Both the position numbers and the translations under genes were made by a program. Below the pieces are notes generated by a model. That model saw only the letters and a list, made by a program, of their open reading frames with translations. It was not told the origin of the DNA and did not search any database. From Knoellia aerolata DSM 18566 (GTDB lineage Bacteria > Actinomycetota > Actinomycetes > Actinomycetales > Dermatophilaceae): a DNA stretch of 40,824 nt. Positions 1 to 7,015 of the stretch are shown one piece after another; positions within the stretch are counted from its first letter, which is position 1, and each line of letters starts with the position of its first letter. The DNA is taken from positions 1 to 40,824 of the forward strand of contig NZ_AVPL01000034.1 of the NCBI RefSeq assembly GCF_000768695.1, given 5' to 3'.

Positions 1-5
1 GGTTG

Positions 6-620
6 TCACCTATTGGTGCAGCAGTCCCGCTTGCCCTCAAGCGTGTCTTCAGTCACGAAGAAGTTGGAGTCAGTCTTGACGACTTTGTAGGTGAAGCGCT
101 GTCTGTCCCGACGGCCCGGAGCAACCTGCGAATCTCCGTTCTCATCCACGAAGTTGATAGCGCTGACATCCACGCACGCCGTCACCACATAGGTCGTGGC
201 GGCCGTTGAGCTCGCCGACACGTCACTTACTGCAGCCGTGCCCGTCTGGGTCCAACCCTTGGCCGCATATGTGCTCAACGCAATCTGCCGTTGGGACCTC
301 GCCTGATCACGGGCCACTGGATCGAGAAGGTTGGGGCTTTTCTCCGGGTGCGCAGCGAGGTCGTCGAACACAGCCCAGTACTTCACCACCACCTCTCCAG
401 CGAGGCGTTCGTCCCGCGCCTGTGGAGTCTCGCTCCGGGCCGGCGAGGGCGAAAGACTGCCCGCGGTGCTTGAGGATGCTGTCGACGGCGAAGCCCCGGA
501 AGGGGAAGAGTCCGCCGGGGTCTGCTCGGCGCTGCAGGCCGTCACGCACGCGACGGCCAGAAAAGCAGCAATGGCGGCAGCCGGCACCCGCCTTACCGTG
601 CGAACAACATGACCCGTCAT
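6..620 (-). CDS. Secreted lipoprotein of unknown function
   Basis: A protein of 204 residues. The chosen ATG at 620 is preceded by a GGGGAGG ribosome binding site; the frame stays open further upstream but has no such signal. A signal peptide with a hydrophobic core (AAIAAFLAVA) ends in a lipobox-like VTAC, so the mature protein is probably lipid-anchored outside the cell. A Ser/Thr/Pro-rich linker follows, then a compact domain of about 130 residues containing VVKYWAVFDDLAAHPEKSP and a C-terminal YKVVKTDSNFFVTEDTLEGK. It resembles the small secreted lipoproteins that often accompany actinobacterial mobile or plasmid genes, but I recognise no named family. The stop codon lies 6 bases inside the window edge, so the downstream neighbour is not visible. 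The coding assignment is fairly sure; the function is unknown. Confidence 0.75.
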   Translation of the reverse strand: MTGHVVRTVRRVPAAAIAAFLAVACVTACSAEQTPADSSPSGASPSTASSSTAGSLSPSPARSETPQARDERLAGEVVVKYWAVFDDLAAHPEKSPNLLDPVARDQARSQRQIALSTYAAKGWTQTGTAAVSDVSASSTAATTYVVTACVDVSAINFVDENGDSQVAPGRRDRQRFTYKVVKTDSNFFVTEDTLEGKRDCCTNR

Positions 621-835
621 CGGGGCCTCCCCAAACGATCCCGCCAGCCTGGTGTCACCCCAGGTGCATCTACCGTGGCACACGATCTCGCGATCGTCAC
701 GCCTTGATCTGGCCTGTGGAGAGCTGACGACGCCGGAGTCGACCTGTGGACAGAACGATCCGCGCGGCCTTAGCGGTTCACGAGACGGTCTCCGCACGTG
801 GCACTGCAGATCCGCGCTACGCCGGCCGCTATCGA

Positions 836-1036
836 TCACCGTCGCGAGAACCCGGTCGGGATGGGGACCAGCAACCGATCGACATCACCGGGATCAACGC
901 GGATCAGGCGCCCGGTCCGGTAAGCGGCCAGCTGCCCCCCTGCGATTCGTCGGCGCAGCGTCCGGATGCTGACGCCAGTTCGGTCCGAAGCATGGGCTAG
1001 GGATTCGTACGAGCGGTGCTGGGTTGTCTGGTTCAT
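836..1036 (-). CDS. Excisionase-type helix-turn-helix protein
   Basis: A 66-residue protein. The ATG at 1036 is chosen over the upstream ATG at 1054 because GGAGG lies about 6 bases before it. Residues ASDRTGVSIRTLRRRIAGGQLAAYRTGRLIRVDPGDVDRLL match the winged-helix excisionase/MerR_17 pattern: helix-turn-helix, then the AYRxGRxIRxxxxDVDxLL wing and helix. Such proteins bind DNA and act as phage or plasmid excision factors or as small regulators. The next gene-sized feature upstream is the IS110 element and a tRNA gene lies 2.4 kb away, which fits a decayed integrated element; no integrase is visible. The domain call is confident. The specific role (excision factor or regulator) is inference. 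Confidence 0.8.
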   Translation of the reverse strand: MNQTTQHRSYESLAHASDRTGVSIRTLRRRIAGGQLAAYRTGRLIRVDPGDVDRLLVPIPTGFSRR

Positions 1037-1438
1037 GTGGCACCTCCTACACACCTACGCCACTGCGGAACGGTTTGCGGGCCACTCCTGGCGCTTGGAC
1101 TCGCAACTCGCGCTTTTCGTGCCTGTGGCAAGAGCACCCCATGGTCCCTTGCGAGGCGCCTCCGTTCTCCGGCCGAGCCGCTCCGATGTACAGCACTCGT
1201 TGTGAAGGCCTTCGTCAGGCACGGCAGCCCGGGTGCCAAGCGAGTCATTCGAGCAACGAAACTGGCGAGGCTGCTCCCCGCTCATCACCCGAAACGGACA
1301 GCCCGGCTAACCTCACGGGGCCATTCGACGCCTGCCCGCTTGGAGCCTTGAACCAGCACCTGGGTCCTGTGAAGGATAGGCGAATGGGCCGGGGCCACCA
1401 CGCCTGATATGTAGCGGTTCCTGTCAAGTGGGCAGGGT
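1037..1438. other. Gene-free stretch between HTH gene and IS110
   Basis: About 400 bases in which I see no convincing gene. The frames open here have no ribosome binding site, no recognisable domain and unnatural composition. The part near 1037-1060 carries the ribosome binding site of the HTH gene on the minus strand. The remainder may be decayed accessory DNA next to the insertion sequence. Confidence 0.5.
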
Positions 1439-1476
1439 GAAGCGGGGTCCTTCCTGGCCGGGAAGGACCCCGCTTC
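1439..1476. terminator. 16-bp perfect hairpin, terminator-like
   Basis: Two perfectly complementary 16-base arms (1439-1454 and 1461-1476, beginning GAAGCGGGGTCC) enclose a 6-base loop. No long T tract follows on either strand, as is common for high-GC actinobacterial terminators. It lies about 220 bases downstream of the IS110 transposase, so it could end that transcript or be part of the element's right end. Confidence 0.6.
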
Positions 1477-1698
1477 TCGTTCACGGGTGGTGTGCCGGGA
1501 GAGAGCGTGTCAGGCGACGCGCGGTCAGTCTGATATTCGCGGGTTGGGTACCGCAGGGCCCTGGTTTCGGCTGGAGAGGCTGAGCTGGTCTGAGGTCGAG
1601 CGTGCCCCCGGGTGGGGGTGCTCACAGGCGATTCGCGGGTCCTCTCCTCGCGCTGCTGCTCGGACACCGTGGGTGTCTCGTGAACGGGCTTGGGTGGG
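1477..1698 (-). other. Non-coding 3' flank of IS110, candidate bridge-RNA locus
   Basis: About 220 bases between the transposase stop and the 16-bp hairpin, without a credible reading frame. It can form several short hairpins, for example CCCCC-ACC-GGGGG near 1605-1620, and carries GTTCAC near 1479 and GTGAAC near 1680, which pair across the region. If the element belongs to the IS1111 group the bridge RNA would be encoded here. This rests on family knowledge plus absence of a gene; I could not fold it or identify the guide loops. Confidence 0.25.
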
Positions 1699-2805
1699 TC
1701 AGTGGTCCATGACGGCCAGGGACCAGCACCAGCCGGCGAGCTCGCGGGCGATGGCGGTGTTGGCGACGGTGTGCCGCTTCTTGTGGGCGGTCAGGATGTC
1801 CCAGCGCCGGTGCAGCCGCCGGTTCCCGGCGTCGCCGCGCGCGGCTGCTGTGGCCGGGGCCAGAGCCCACCGGTCCTGCATGGTCTTGCCGGGCTGGTAG
1901 AGCGGCTTGTGGTGCCAGGCGGCTTCGATCAGCAGCCGCCGGGCGTGGCTGTTGCCGGTCTTGGTGATCCCACCCTGCATCCGGGAGGCGCCGGAGGACG
2001 ACTCGGACGGGACGAGCCCAAGGTAGGACCCGATCGTGGCGCCGGTCAGCCGCTGCAAGTCACCGATCTCCACGGCCAGGGCGAACCCGGTGGTGGTCGA
2101 GATCCCGCGCAGGCACCCCAGCCGTCGGGTCACGGCCGTGAACTCGCTGTCCGCGGCCTGTTCGGTGATCATCGCGTCGAGCCGGTCCCGGCGGGCCAGG
2201 GCGTGACCCACGGCGTCGTAGGCGTCGTCGAACGCCGCCAACGTCCCGGACCCGGCGAGCGGGAGGTGGTCCTTGCGGGTCCGTCGCAGCCACGCGTCGT
2301 GCTTGCCGGTCCACGCCTGGCCGCCGTCGTACACGTGCCCGTGCCGCAGCAGCAGCTTGGACAGTCGGTGCCGCCCGGCCATCAGCACCATCCGGGCGTC
2401 TTCCCGGGCCCGGACCAGGTCCCGCGCCGACTCGGCCGCCACGGTCGGGATCGTGACCGCGACGATGTCGTCGTTGCGGGCCAACCGGGCCAACAACAGC
2501 GCGTCGCGCCGGTCGGTCTTGACCCGGTCCCCGGCCGGCCGCAGCAGCTTCGAGGGCGCCGCGACCTGGCAGCGATGCCCGGCCGCGAGCACCGCCCGCG
2601 CCAGCCCGTACCCCGTCGGGCCCGCCTCGTAGGTCACCAGGACCGGGCCATGGTCAACGGCGAGCTCGTCGACGAACGCGACAATCTGCTCGGTCACCGG
2701 CGAGATCGACCGCTCAATCAACTCACCCGTGACCGAGTCGATCGCCGCCGCCCGCACCGATCGTGCGTGAACATCCAAGCCAACACTCGTACGATCTATG
2801 AACAC
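1699..2805 (-). CDS. IS110-family DEDD transposase/recombinase
   Basis: A 368-residue protein with a GTG start at 2805 preceded by GGAGG five bases upstream. The N-terminal RuvC-like DEDD domain has Asp11 (SVGLDVHAR), Glu60 (VTYEAGPTGYGLA), and Asp98 and Asp101 (KTDRRDA). The C-terminal transposase_20 region has LGCLRGISTTTGFALAVEIG and SYLGLVPSESSSGASRMQGG, ending with GNSHARRLLIEAAWHH. Length and motifs are those of a complete family member. In this family the protein works with a bridge RNA that pairs with target and donor DNA. Its ribosome binding site lies inside one arm of an inverted repeat (2804-2883), suggesting translational control by RNA structure. There is no sign of a frameshift or premature stop. 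Confidence 0.95.
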   Translation of the reverse strand: MFIDRTSVGLDVHARSVRAAAIDSVTGELIERSISPVTEQIVAFVDELAVDHGPVLVTYEAGPTGYGLARAVLAAGHRCQVAAPSKLLRPAGDRVKTDRRDALLLARLARNDDIVAVTIPTVAAESARDLVRAREDARMVLMAGRHRLSKLLLRHGHVYDGGQAWTGKHDAWLRRTRKDHLPLAGSGTLAAFDDAYDAVGHALARRDRLDAMITEQAADSEFTAVTRRLGCLRGISTTTGFALAVEIGDLQRLTGATIGSYLGLVPSESSSGASRMQGGITKTGNSHARRLLIEAAWHHKPLYQPGKTMQDRWALAPATAAARGDAGNRRLHRRWDILTAHKKRHTVANTAIARELAGWCWSLAVMDH

Positions 2806-2883
2806 CGGGGCCTCCTATGCATGTCGGCACCGGCCAGCCACTCTGGTCGGTGATCCACGAATCACTGCATACGCGAGGCCCCG
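2804..2883 (-). repeat. Structured leader before the IS110 transposase
   Basis: Outer arms CCGGGGCCTC (2804-2813) and GAGGCCCCGG (2874-2883) are complementary and continue inward with TATGCA/TGCATA. Inside are two smaller hairpins: ACCGGCCAG with CTGGTCGGT (one G:T), and GTGAT with ATCAC. Transcribed toward the transposase this forms a closed stem with two loops, and the 3' arm contains the GGAGG of the transposase. It could be a translation attenuator or part of a bridge RNA. Confidence 0.55.
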
Positions 2884-2986
2884 GCCTCAAGACCCGGACC
2901 CGCGACCCTCATAGGGTCTGAGGCAGCCGGGCTGAGGGAGGCCAGCCCATCTGTGTGTGTCCCCTGCCGCGCCAACCACACAGGGT

Positions 2987-3023
2987 GACGTCAGGTGCGC
3001 GAGGGCGCCGCGCACCTGACGTC
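2987..3023. repeat. 14-bp perfect inverted repeat
   Basis: The arms GACGTCAGGTGCGC (2987-3000) and GCGCACCTGACGTC (3010-3023) are exact complements around a 9-base loop. It lies about 100 bases beyond the presumed left end of the IS110 element. No gene ends nearby, so a terminator role is not obvious. Confidence 0.7.
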
Positions 3024-3337
3024 GCCGTCGGTCCGCTCGCGAGAAGAGACAGACGCGTTCGGGATCACGCGCCACGGCGACACCCTTGGCGCCTGACGCC
3101 GTCATGCCGCTGGCCGGGGGCGTCCCCTCGGCTGGGACGTCGCTCCGGACGTTCCTGACCCAGACCTCGACCCGGCTTCTCGCGCCACAAGGCACCAGAC
3201 CGGTTCCGGGTCGTGCCAGCTCCCGATCGCTCCCTAACAGGGGATGCTCCCCGGTGGGCCATTGGGCCCTCGGCGGCTCCCAACAGCCGGTTGTCGGCCT
3301 TCCAGGGAGCCCGTTTCACGGTCAAAACGAGCCAGCG

Positions 3338-3374
3338 ATCCGACACGTATCCGACACGTTTGGGATCCGACACG
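3338..3374 (+). repeat. Three direct copies of ATCCGACACG
   Basis: Identical 10-mers start at 3338, 3349 and 3365, spaced 11 and 16 bases apart, and end 45 bases from the 3' end of tRNA-Val. Iterated short repeats beside a tRNA are typical arm-type or excisionase sites of integrated elements, but no integrase gene remains in view. Confidence 0.7.
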
Positions 3375-3418
3375 ACGCAAAAACCGCGTCTCCGCAGGTC
3401 AGAGGATGTTTCTGCTAG

Positions 3419-3492
3419 TGGACGTGAAGGGACTCGAACCCCTGACCTCTCGCGTGTGAGGCGAGCGCTCTAACCAGCTGAGCTACACGTCC
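3419..3492 (-). tRNA. tRNA-Val (CAC)
   Basis: A 74-base cloverleaf. The acceptor stem GGACGTG pairs with CACGTCC; the D arm is GCTC...GAGC; the anticodon stem CTCGC/GCGAG holds the loop CTCACAC with anticodon CAC; the T arm AGGGG-TTCGAGT-CCCTT contains TTCGA. The discriminator base is A and the CCA tail is not encoded. The anticodon reads the valine codon GTG. Confidence 0.96.
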
Positions 3493-3494
3493 GT

Positions 3495-3512
3495 GCCCGC
3501 TCGTGAGCGGGC
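3495..3512 (-). terminator. Short hairpin abutting the tRNA gene
   Basis: GCCCGCTC and GAGCGGGC pair perfectly around a 2-base loop, ending 2 bases before the tRNA 5' end. It lies 60 bases downstream of the pabB-pabC-PGPGW gene run, so it may end that transcript or take part in tRNA processing. There is no T tract. Confidence 0.4.
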
Positions 3513-3572
3513 GGACCGAGGATACCCGGCGGGTCTCCCGGGAGCGAAATCCGGTCCCGCCGACCCCCCGGG

Positions 3573-4007
3573 TCAGATCCGCGCGGTGTTGCGCATCCAG
3601 CTCTCGAGACCGTCCGGGAAGAAGCCGGGGATGCCCGAGAAGTGGAACGTCAGCCACAGCACGGTGGCGATGAAGGCGATGCCGACAACGCCGACGAGCG
3701 CCTTGACCACGGGGTTCTGTCGCTTGACCCACTCCTCCCAGAGGCGAAGGTGCCGCTTGACGAACTCCAGAACGCGCTGCGCCCGCTCGAACTCGGTGGA
3801 CCAGATGGCGAGGCCGGCGATGACGATGAGCCAACCCGGCCCGGGGAAGGGGATGAGCAGCAACCCGCCGCACACGACGACGAGACCGACGACGAAGACG
3901 CCGATGCGGTACACCCTGGCGGTCGCGGGGTTCGCCCGGATCCGACGACGCCACGCCCAGTCGTCCTTGGTGGCCACGGCCGCCTCCCGGTCGAGGTTCT
4001 GGCTCAC
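3573..4007 (-). CDS. PGPGW-motif membrane protein (TIGR02611-like)
   Basis: A 144-residue inner-membrane protein. The GTG start at 4007 overlaps the stop of pabC by four bases (GTGA), implying coupled translation. Two hydrophobic segments (VYRIGVFVVGLVVVCGGLLLI and GWLIVIAGLAIW) flank the diagnostic PFPGPGW motif near residues 53-59. A third follows near residues 103-125 (VVKALVGVVGIAFIATVLWL). Family members are short actinobacterial membrane proteins of unknown function, sometimes named TIGR02611. A second possible start is the GTG at 3977. The genetic link to pABA synthesis is positional; nothing in the protein suggests an enzymatic role. Confidence 0.85.
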   Translation of the reverse strand: MSQNLDREAAVATKDDWAWRRRIRANPATARVYRIGVFVVGLVVVCGGLLLIPFPGPGWLIVIAGLAIWSTEFERAQRVLEFVKRHLRLWEEWVKRQNPVVKALVGVVGIAFIATVLWLTFHFSGIPGFFPDGLESWMRNTARI

Positions 4008-4849
4008 GGGTCCATCCCGAGGTCGGCCTCGGCCGTGCGCCAGATCTCGACCATGCGTGCGGTGACCGGGCCGACGGCGAGCTGCCGGTCGTCGACGAGG
4101 TGAACTCCCTGGACGTCGCGCGACGAGTTCGTGATGATGACCTCGTCGGCGGTGCTCAGCACCTCGAACGGCATCGCCTCCTCGACGACCTCGAGCCCCG
4201 CCTCGCGGCACCACTCGATGGCCAGCTCGCGGGTGATGCCGGCGAGGCAGCCGCTGTCGAGGGGCGGCGTGCGCAGGACACCATCGGTGACGACGAACAC
4301 GTTGGACGCCGTGCCCTCGCAGAGCTCACCGCGGGTGTTGGCGAGCAGGGCCTCCTCCGCCCCGTGGGAGCGCGCATAGGTCACGGCGATGACGTTCTCG
4401 GCGTAGGACGTGGTCTTGAGACCGACGGTGGCCGCGCGTTCGTTGCGCACCCACGGCACCGTGACGACCGCCGCGGACGGCGCGTGGGCCGCCGACGGCG
4501 TGGCGGCGACGATGACCGTCGCGGGCGAGTCGTGCCGGTCGGAGCCCAGCGGGCCCGCACCACCGGTGACGGTGATCCGCACCCGACCGAACCCGATCGG
4601 CTCCCCGGAGGACAGCACCTCCTTGACCCCCTGGCTCACCCACGCGTCGTCGACCGGCGGAAGGCCCAGCCCCGCCAGCGTGCGTCCGAGCCGGCGCAGG
4701 TGCCGCGTCAGGGCAAAGGCCTCACCGTCCACCACCTTGCAGGTCTCGAAGGCCCCGTCGCCCACGGTCAGCCCGTGGTCCAGCGCCCGCACCGACGGCA
4801 CGTCGGGTCCGACGAGCTGACCATCCACCCACAACCGGATCGCGTTCAT
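4004..4849 (-). CDS. pabC: Aminodeoxychorismate lyase, class IV aminotransferase fold
   Basis: A 281-residue PLP enzyme expected to split 4-amino-4-deoxychorismate into p-aminobenzoate and pyruvate for folate synthesis. The ATG at 4849 (MNAIRLWVDGQLV) is the family start; the open frame upstream is not conserved-looking. Visible motifs are DHGLTVGDGAFET near residues 24-36, LKTTSYAENVIA with the PLP-binding Lys, ANTRGELCEGTASNVF and LDSGCLAGITRE. Branched-chain and D-amino-acid aminotransferases share the fold, but the pabB gene 52 bases upstream on the same strand makes PabC the best reading. It is followed by the PGPGW membrane gene with a 4-base overlap. Confidence 0.9.
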   Translation of the reverse strand: MNAIRLWVDGQLVGPDVPSVRALDHGLTVGDGAFETCKVVDGEAFALTRHLRRLGRTLAGLGLPPVDDAWVSQGVKEVLSSGEPIGFGRVRITVTGGAGPLGSDRHDSPATVIVAATPSAAHAPSAAVVTVPWVRNERAATVGLKTTSYAENVIAVTYARSHGAEEALLANTRGELCEGTASNVFVVTDGVLRTPPLDSGCLAGITRELAIEWCREAGLEVVEEAMPFEVLSTADEVIITNSSRDVQGVHLVDDRQLAVGPVTARMVEIWRTAEADLGMDP

Positions 4850-4901
4850 GGGTCCACCATCCCAGATGCACCTCCGTGGCCCCATGAGGACATCCCCTGA
4901 G

Positions 4902-5933
4902 TCAGCCCCGAGCCGTCCCGCGCGCGAGCGAGAGGAGGCGGCTGGCCTTGAGCTCGGTCTCGGCCAGCTCACCCTGCGGGTCGGACGCCCACGTGATCGC
5001 CGCCCCCGTGCCGAACCTCAGCATCCGCCGCCCGGCGCCGTCCCGCTCCACCCAGAAGGTCCGGATGCCCACCGCCAGCAGCGCCTCGTCCCGGTCGGCG
5101 TCGATCCACCCGATCGCCCCGCAGTACGGTCCGCGCGCCTCCGGCTCGAGGTCGGCGATCGCCTGCAGCGCCGTGTGTTTGGGCGTGCCCGACACCGACC
5201 CGGGCGGGAAGGACGCGTCGAGCAGCTCGCGCCAGCCCATCCCGTCGCGCAGCACCCCGGTCACGTCCGACACGAGGTGGACGAGCCCGGGGTGCGCCTC
5301 CAACCGGCACAGGTGGTCGACGCGGACGGTGCCCGGACGACACACGTGCTGGAGGTCGTTGCGGACGAGGTCGACGATCATGACGTTCTCCGCGTAGTCC
5401 TTGGGCAGCAGCCGGTCGGCCGTCACGGCCGTGCCCTTGATCGGGCTCGACGTGACCGTCCGCCCCCGCCGCACGAGGTAGACCTCGGGGGACGCGCAGG
5501 CGATCTCCAGCCCCGCCTCGGGGATCTCGATCGTCGCGGCGTACGGCGCCGGGTTGCCCCGGGCCAGGACGTCGCCGAGGTCCCGCACCGACAGGCCCTC
5601 CGGGATCTCGCTGCCGAGGATGCGGCAGAGGTTGACCTGGTAGACCGTGCCGCGCGCGATGCGCTCGCGCACCTCCTCGACACCCTCGACGTATGCCGTG
5701 TCGCCCAGGCTCGCGCTCCACTCACCGGAGGCGCCGGGCCAGGTCGACGACGAGGTGGTCGGGCCGGGGCCGCGGGTCACCGACGACATGCGCACGGCGG
5801 TGAGATCCCCCTCGAAGGTCAGGACCACCGCCCAGAAGCCGGAGTCGACGTCGTCGATGTCGTGCGTGACGGCATCGACGCCGCTCGCCTCGATGACTCC
5901 CCCGTCCAGGGAGCTGAACCTCGCCCACGCCAC
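4902..5933 (-). CDS. pabB: Aminodeoxychorismate synthase component I (PabB)
   Basis: A 343-residue chorismate-binding enzyme with a GTG start at 5933. The catalytic half is complete: ARGTVYQVNLCRIL, SPEVYLVRRGRTVTSSPIKGTA, DYAENVMIVDLVRNDLQHVC, SFPPGSVSGTPKHTALQAI and GIRTFWVERDG. The PIKGT motif with Lys is characteristic of PabB and related ADC synthases. The protein lacks most of the N-terminal tryptophan-pocket domain of long PabB/TrpE (usually 450-520 residues); short actinobacterial forms of this size exist. No glutamine amidotransferase (pabA) is adjacent, so ammonia must come from a PabA encoded elsewhere. A TAGCAT hexamer lies 6 bases before the start, suggesting a leaderless mRNA. 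Confidence 0.9.
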   Translation of the reverse strand: MAWARFSSLDGGVIEASGVDAVTHDIDDVDSGFWAVVLTFEGDLTAVRMSSVTRGPGPTTSSSTWPGASGEWSASLGDTAYVEGVEEVRERIARGTVYQVNLCRILGSEIPEGLSVRDLGDVLARGNPAPYAATIEIPEAGLEIACASPEVYLVRRGRTVTSSPIKGTAVTADRLLPKDYAENVMIVDLVRNDLQHVCRPGTVRVDHLCRLEAHPGLVHLVSDVTGVLRDGMGWRELLDASFPPGSVSGTPKHTALQAIADLEPEARGPYCGAIGWIDADRDEALLAVGIRTFWVERDGAGRRMLRFGTGAAITWASDPQGELAETELKASRLLSLARGTARG

Positions 5934-5939
5934 GGCCCG

Positions 5940-5945
5940 ATGCTA
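5940..5945 (-). promoter_or_regulatory. Leaderless -10 hexamer for pabB
   Basis: On the minus strand TAGCAT ends exactly 6 bases before the GTG start of pabB, the spacing expected if transcription begins at the start codon. There is no ribosome binding site in between. Confidence 0.5.
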
Positions 5946-5980
5946 GGGGGCGGACGATCCGGGTGTGAGACGGTGTCGCC

Positions 5981-7015
5981 GTGCGTGAGACCCCGGCCCG
6001 CGACGTCCTGAGGACGCTGGGCCTGCTGCGGGAGTCGGACGGCCGCGCCTGGCTGGAGCTGCAGACCTCCGGCACCACGGACCGGCCGCGCACCGTCGTG
6101 CGGTCCCTCGCCTCGTGGGAGGACAGCTTCGACCACCTCAGCCGCCTCACCGGCGTGACGTCCGCGGACCGCGTCCTCGTCCCGGCGCCGCCCACCGGGT
6201 CGATGTTCGCCTTCGCGCTCGCGCACACCGCGCACCTCGGTGCGGAGGCCGTGAACCTCCCGCAGTGGAGCCCGCGTGGGGCCGTGGCCGCGTTGCGCAC
6301 CTGCACCGTCGCCCACCTCACCCCGGCGATGCTCGCCGGACTCGCCGGCAGGGACCTCGGACGCCTCCGCACCGTGGTGTGTGCGGGCTCGGCGCTCCCC
6401 GCGCCGGTCCGCGAACGCGCGCACGAGGCCGGCCTGCGGGTCGTCGACTACTACGGCTCGGCCGAGCTGAGCTTCGTCGCCATCCGCTCCGGTGCCCGGC
6501 TCGCTCCCTTCCCGCAGGTCGAGGTCGAGGTCCGCGACGGCGTCGTCTGGGCCCGCAGCCCGTGGCTCTGCCAGGGCTACGCCCCGGGCCAGTCCGGTCC
6601 GCTGCGGCGCGACCGGGACGGGTGGGCGACCGTCGGCGACCGGGGCCGTCTCGACGACGACGGCGGACTGCATGTCGTCGGCCGGGACGACACCGTGACC
6701 ACGGGCGGGGTGAGCGTGCCCTGCTCCGACGTCGAGGCCGTCCTCCGGTCCATCGACGGGATCACCGACGCCGTCGTCGTCGGCACCCCGCACCCCGGGC
6801 TCGGCGAGCTCGTCGAGGCCGTCGTCGTCGCGCCGGCCGCGTTCGACCTCGCGTCGGCGCAGTCGCGGGCCACCGAGCGGCTCGCCCCCACCCACCTCCC
6901 CCGTCGCTGGCACGTGTGGACCGACCTGCCACTCACCCCCGTCGGCAAGGTCGACCGCCCCGAGGTCAGGCGCCGTCTCGTGGCCGCTCGCGAGGCCGGG
7001 GTGCTCCCGTCGTGA
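5981..7015 (+). CDS. Short AMP-binding acyl-CoA ligase-like protein
   Basis: A 344-residue member of the ANL superfamily (acyl-CoA synthetases and adenylating enzymes) with a GTG start at 5981. Core motifs are present: LQTSGTTDRPRTVV (phosphate loop, about residues 27-40), YYGSAELSF (the YGxTE position), VGDRGRLDDDGGLHVVGRDD (hinge) and a C-terminal PLTPVGKVDRPEVRR with the adenylation Lys. The first 100-150 residues of ordinary acyl-CoA synthetases are missing, so the enzyme begins just before the phosphate loop; short MenE-type ligases are similar. Its stop overlaps the thiolase start by four bases (GTGA), so the two probably form a pathway unit that activates an acid and condenses or cleaves the acyl-CoA. 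The substrate cannot be read from sequence. Confidence 0.85.
   Translation: MRETPARDVLRTLGLLRESDGRAWLELQTSGTTDRPRTVVRSLASWEDSFDHLSRLTGVTSADRVLVPAPPTGSMFAFALAHTAHLGAEAVNLPQWSPRGAVAALRTCTVAHLTPAMLAGLAGRDLGRLRTVVCAGSALPAPVRERAHEAGLRVVDYYGSAELSFVAIRSGARLAPFPQVEVEVRDGVVWARSPWLCQGYAPGQSGPLRRDRDGWATVGDRGRLDDDGGLHVVGRDDTVTTGGVSVPCSDVEAVLRSIDGITDAVVVGTPHPGLGELVEAVVVAPAAFDLASAQSRATERLAPTHLPRRWHVWTDLPLTPVGKVDRPEVRRRLVAAREAGVLPS

Larger units (their letters stand above)
1430..2890 (-). mobile_element. IS110-family insertion sequence, approximate limits
   Basis: The element consists of one transposase gene (1699-2805) flanked by non-coding stretches of about 85 bases upstream and at least 220 bases downstream. 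IS110-family elements lack conventional terminal inverted repeats and target duplications, so the exact ends cannot be fixed from this sequence alone; the limits given are estimates. Family knowledge: these elements carry a non-coding bridge RNA in one flank, in the upstream end for IS110-group members and in the downstream end for IS1111-group members. The transposase looks intact, so the element may be active. Confidence 0.7.
2884..3418. other. Gene-free stretch between IS110 and tRNA-Val
   Basis: About 530 bases with no credible gene on either strand. The notable content is a 14-bp hairpin (2987-3023) and three direct repeats (3338-3374), both listed separately. I looked for an integrase remnant next to the tRNA 3' end and found none. 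Confidence 0.5.

Noticed and set aside
206-727. Long plus-strand frame opposite the first lipoprotein
   Set aside because: It is antisense to a gene with a clear signal peptide and ribosome binding site. Its translation is rich in Arg, Pro and Ser without a domain, as expected for a shadow frame.
1690-2853. 387-codon plus-strand frame over the transposase
   Set aside because: It is Gly/Pro/Arg-rich low-complexity text opposite an unmistakable IS110 transposase. High-GC antisense frames stay open by chance.
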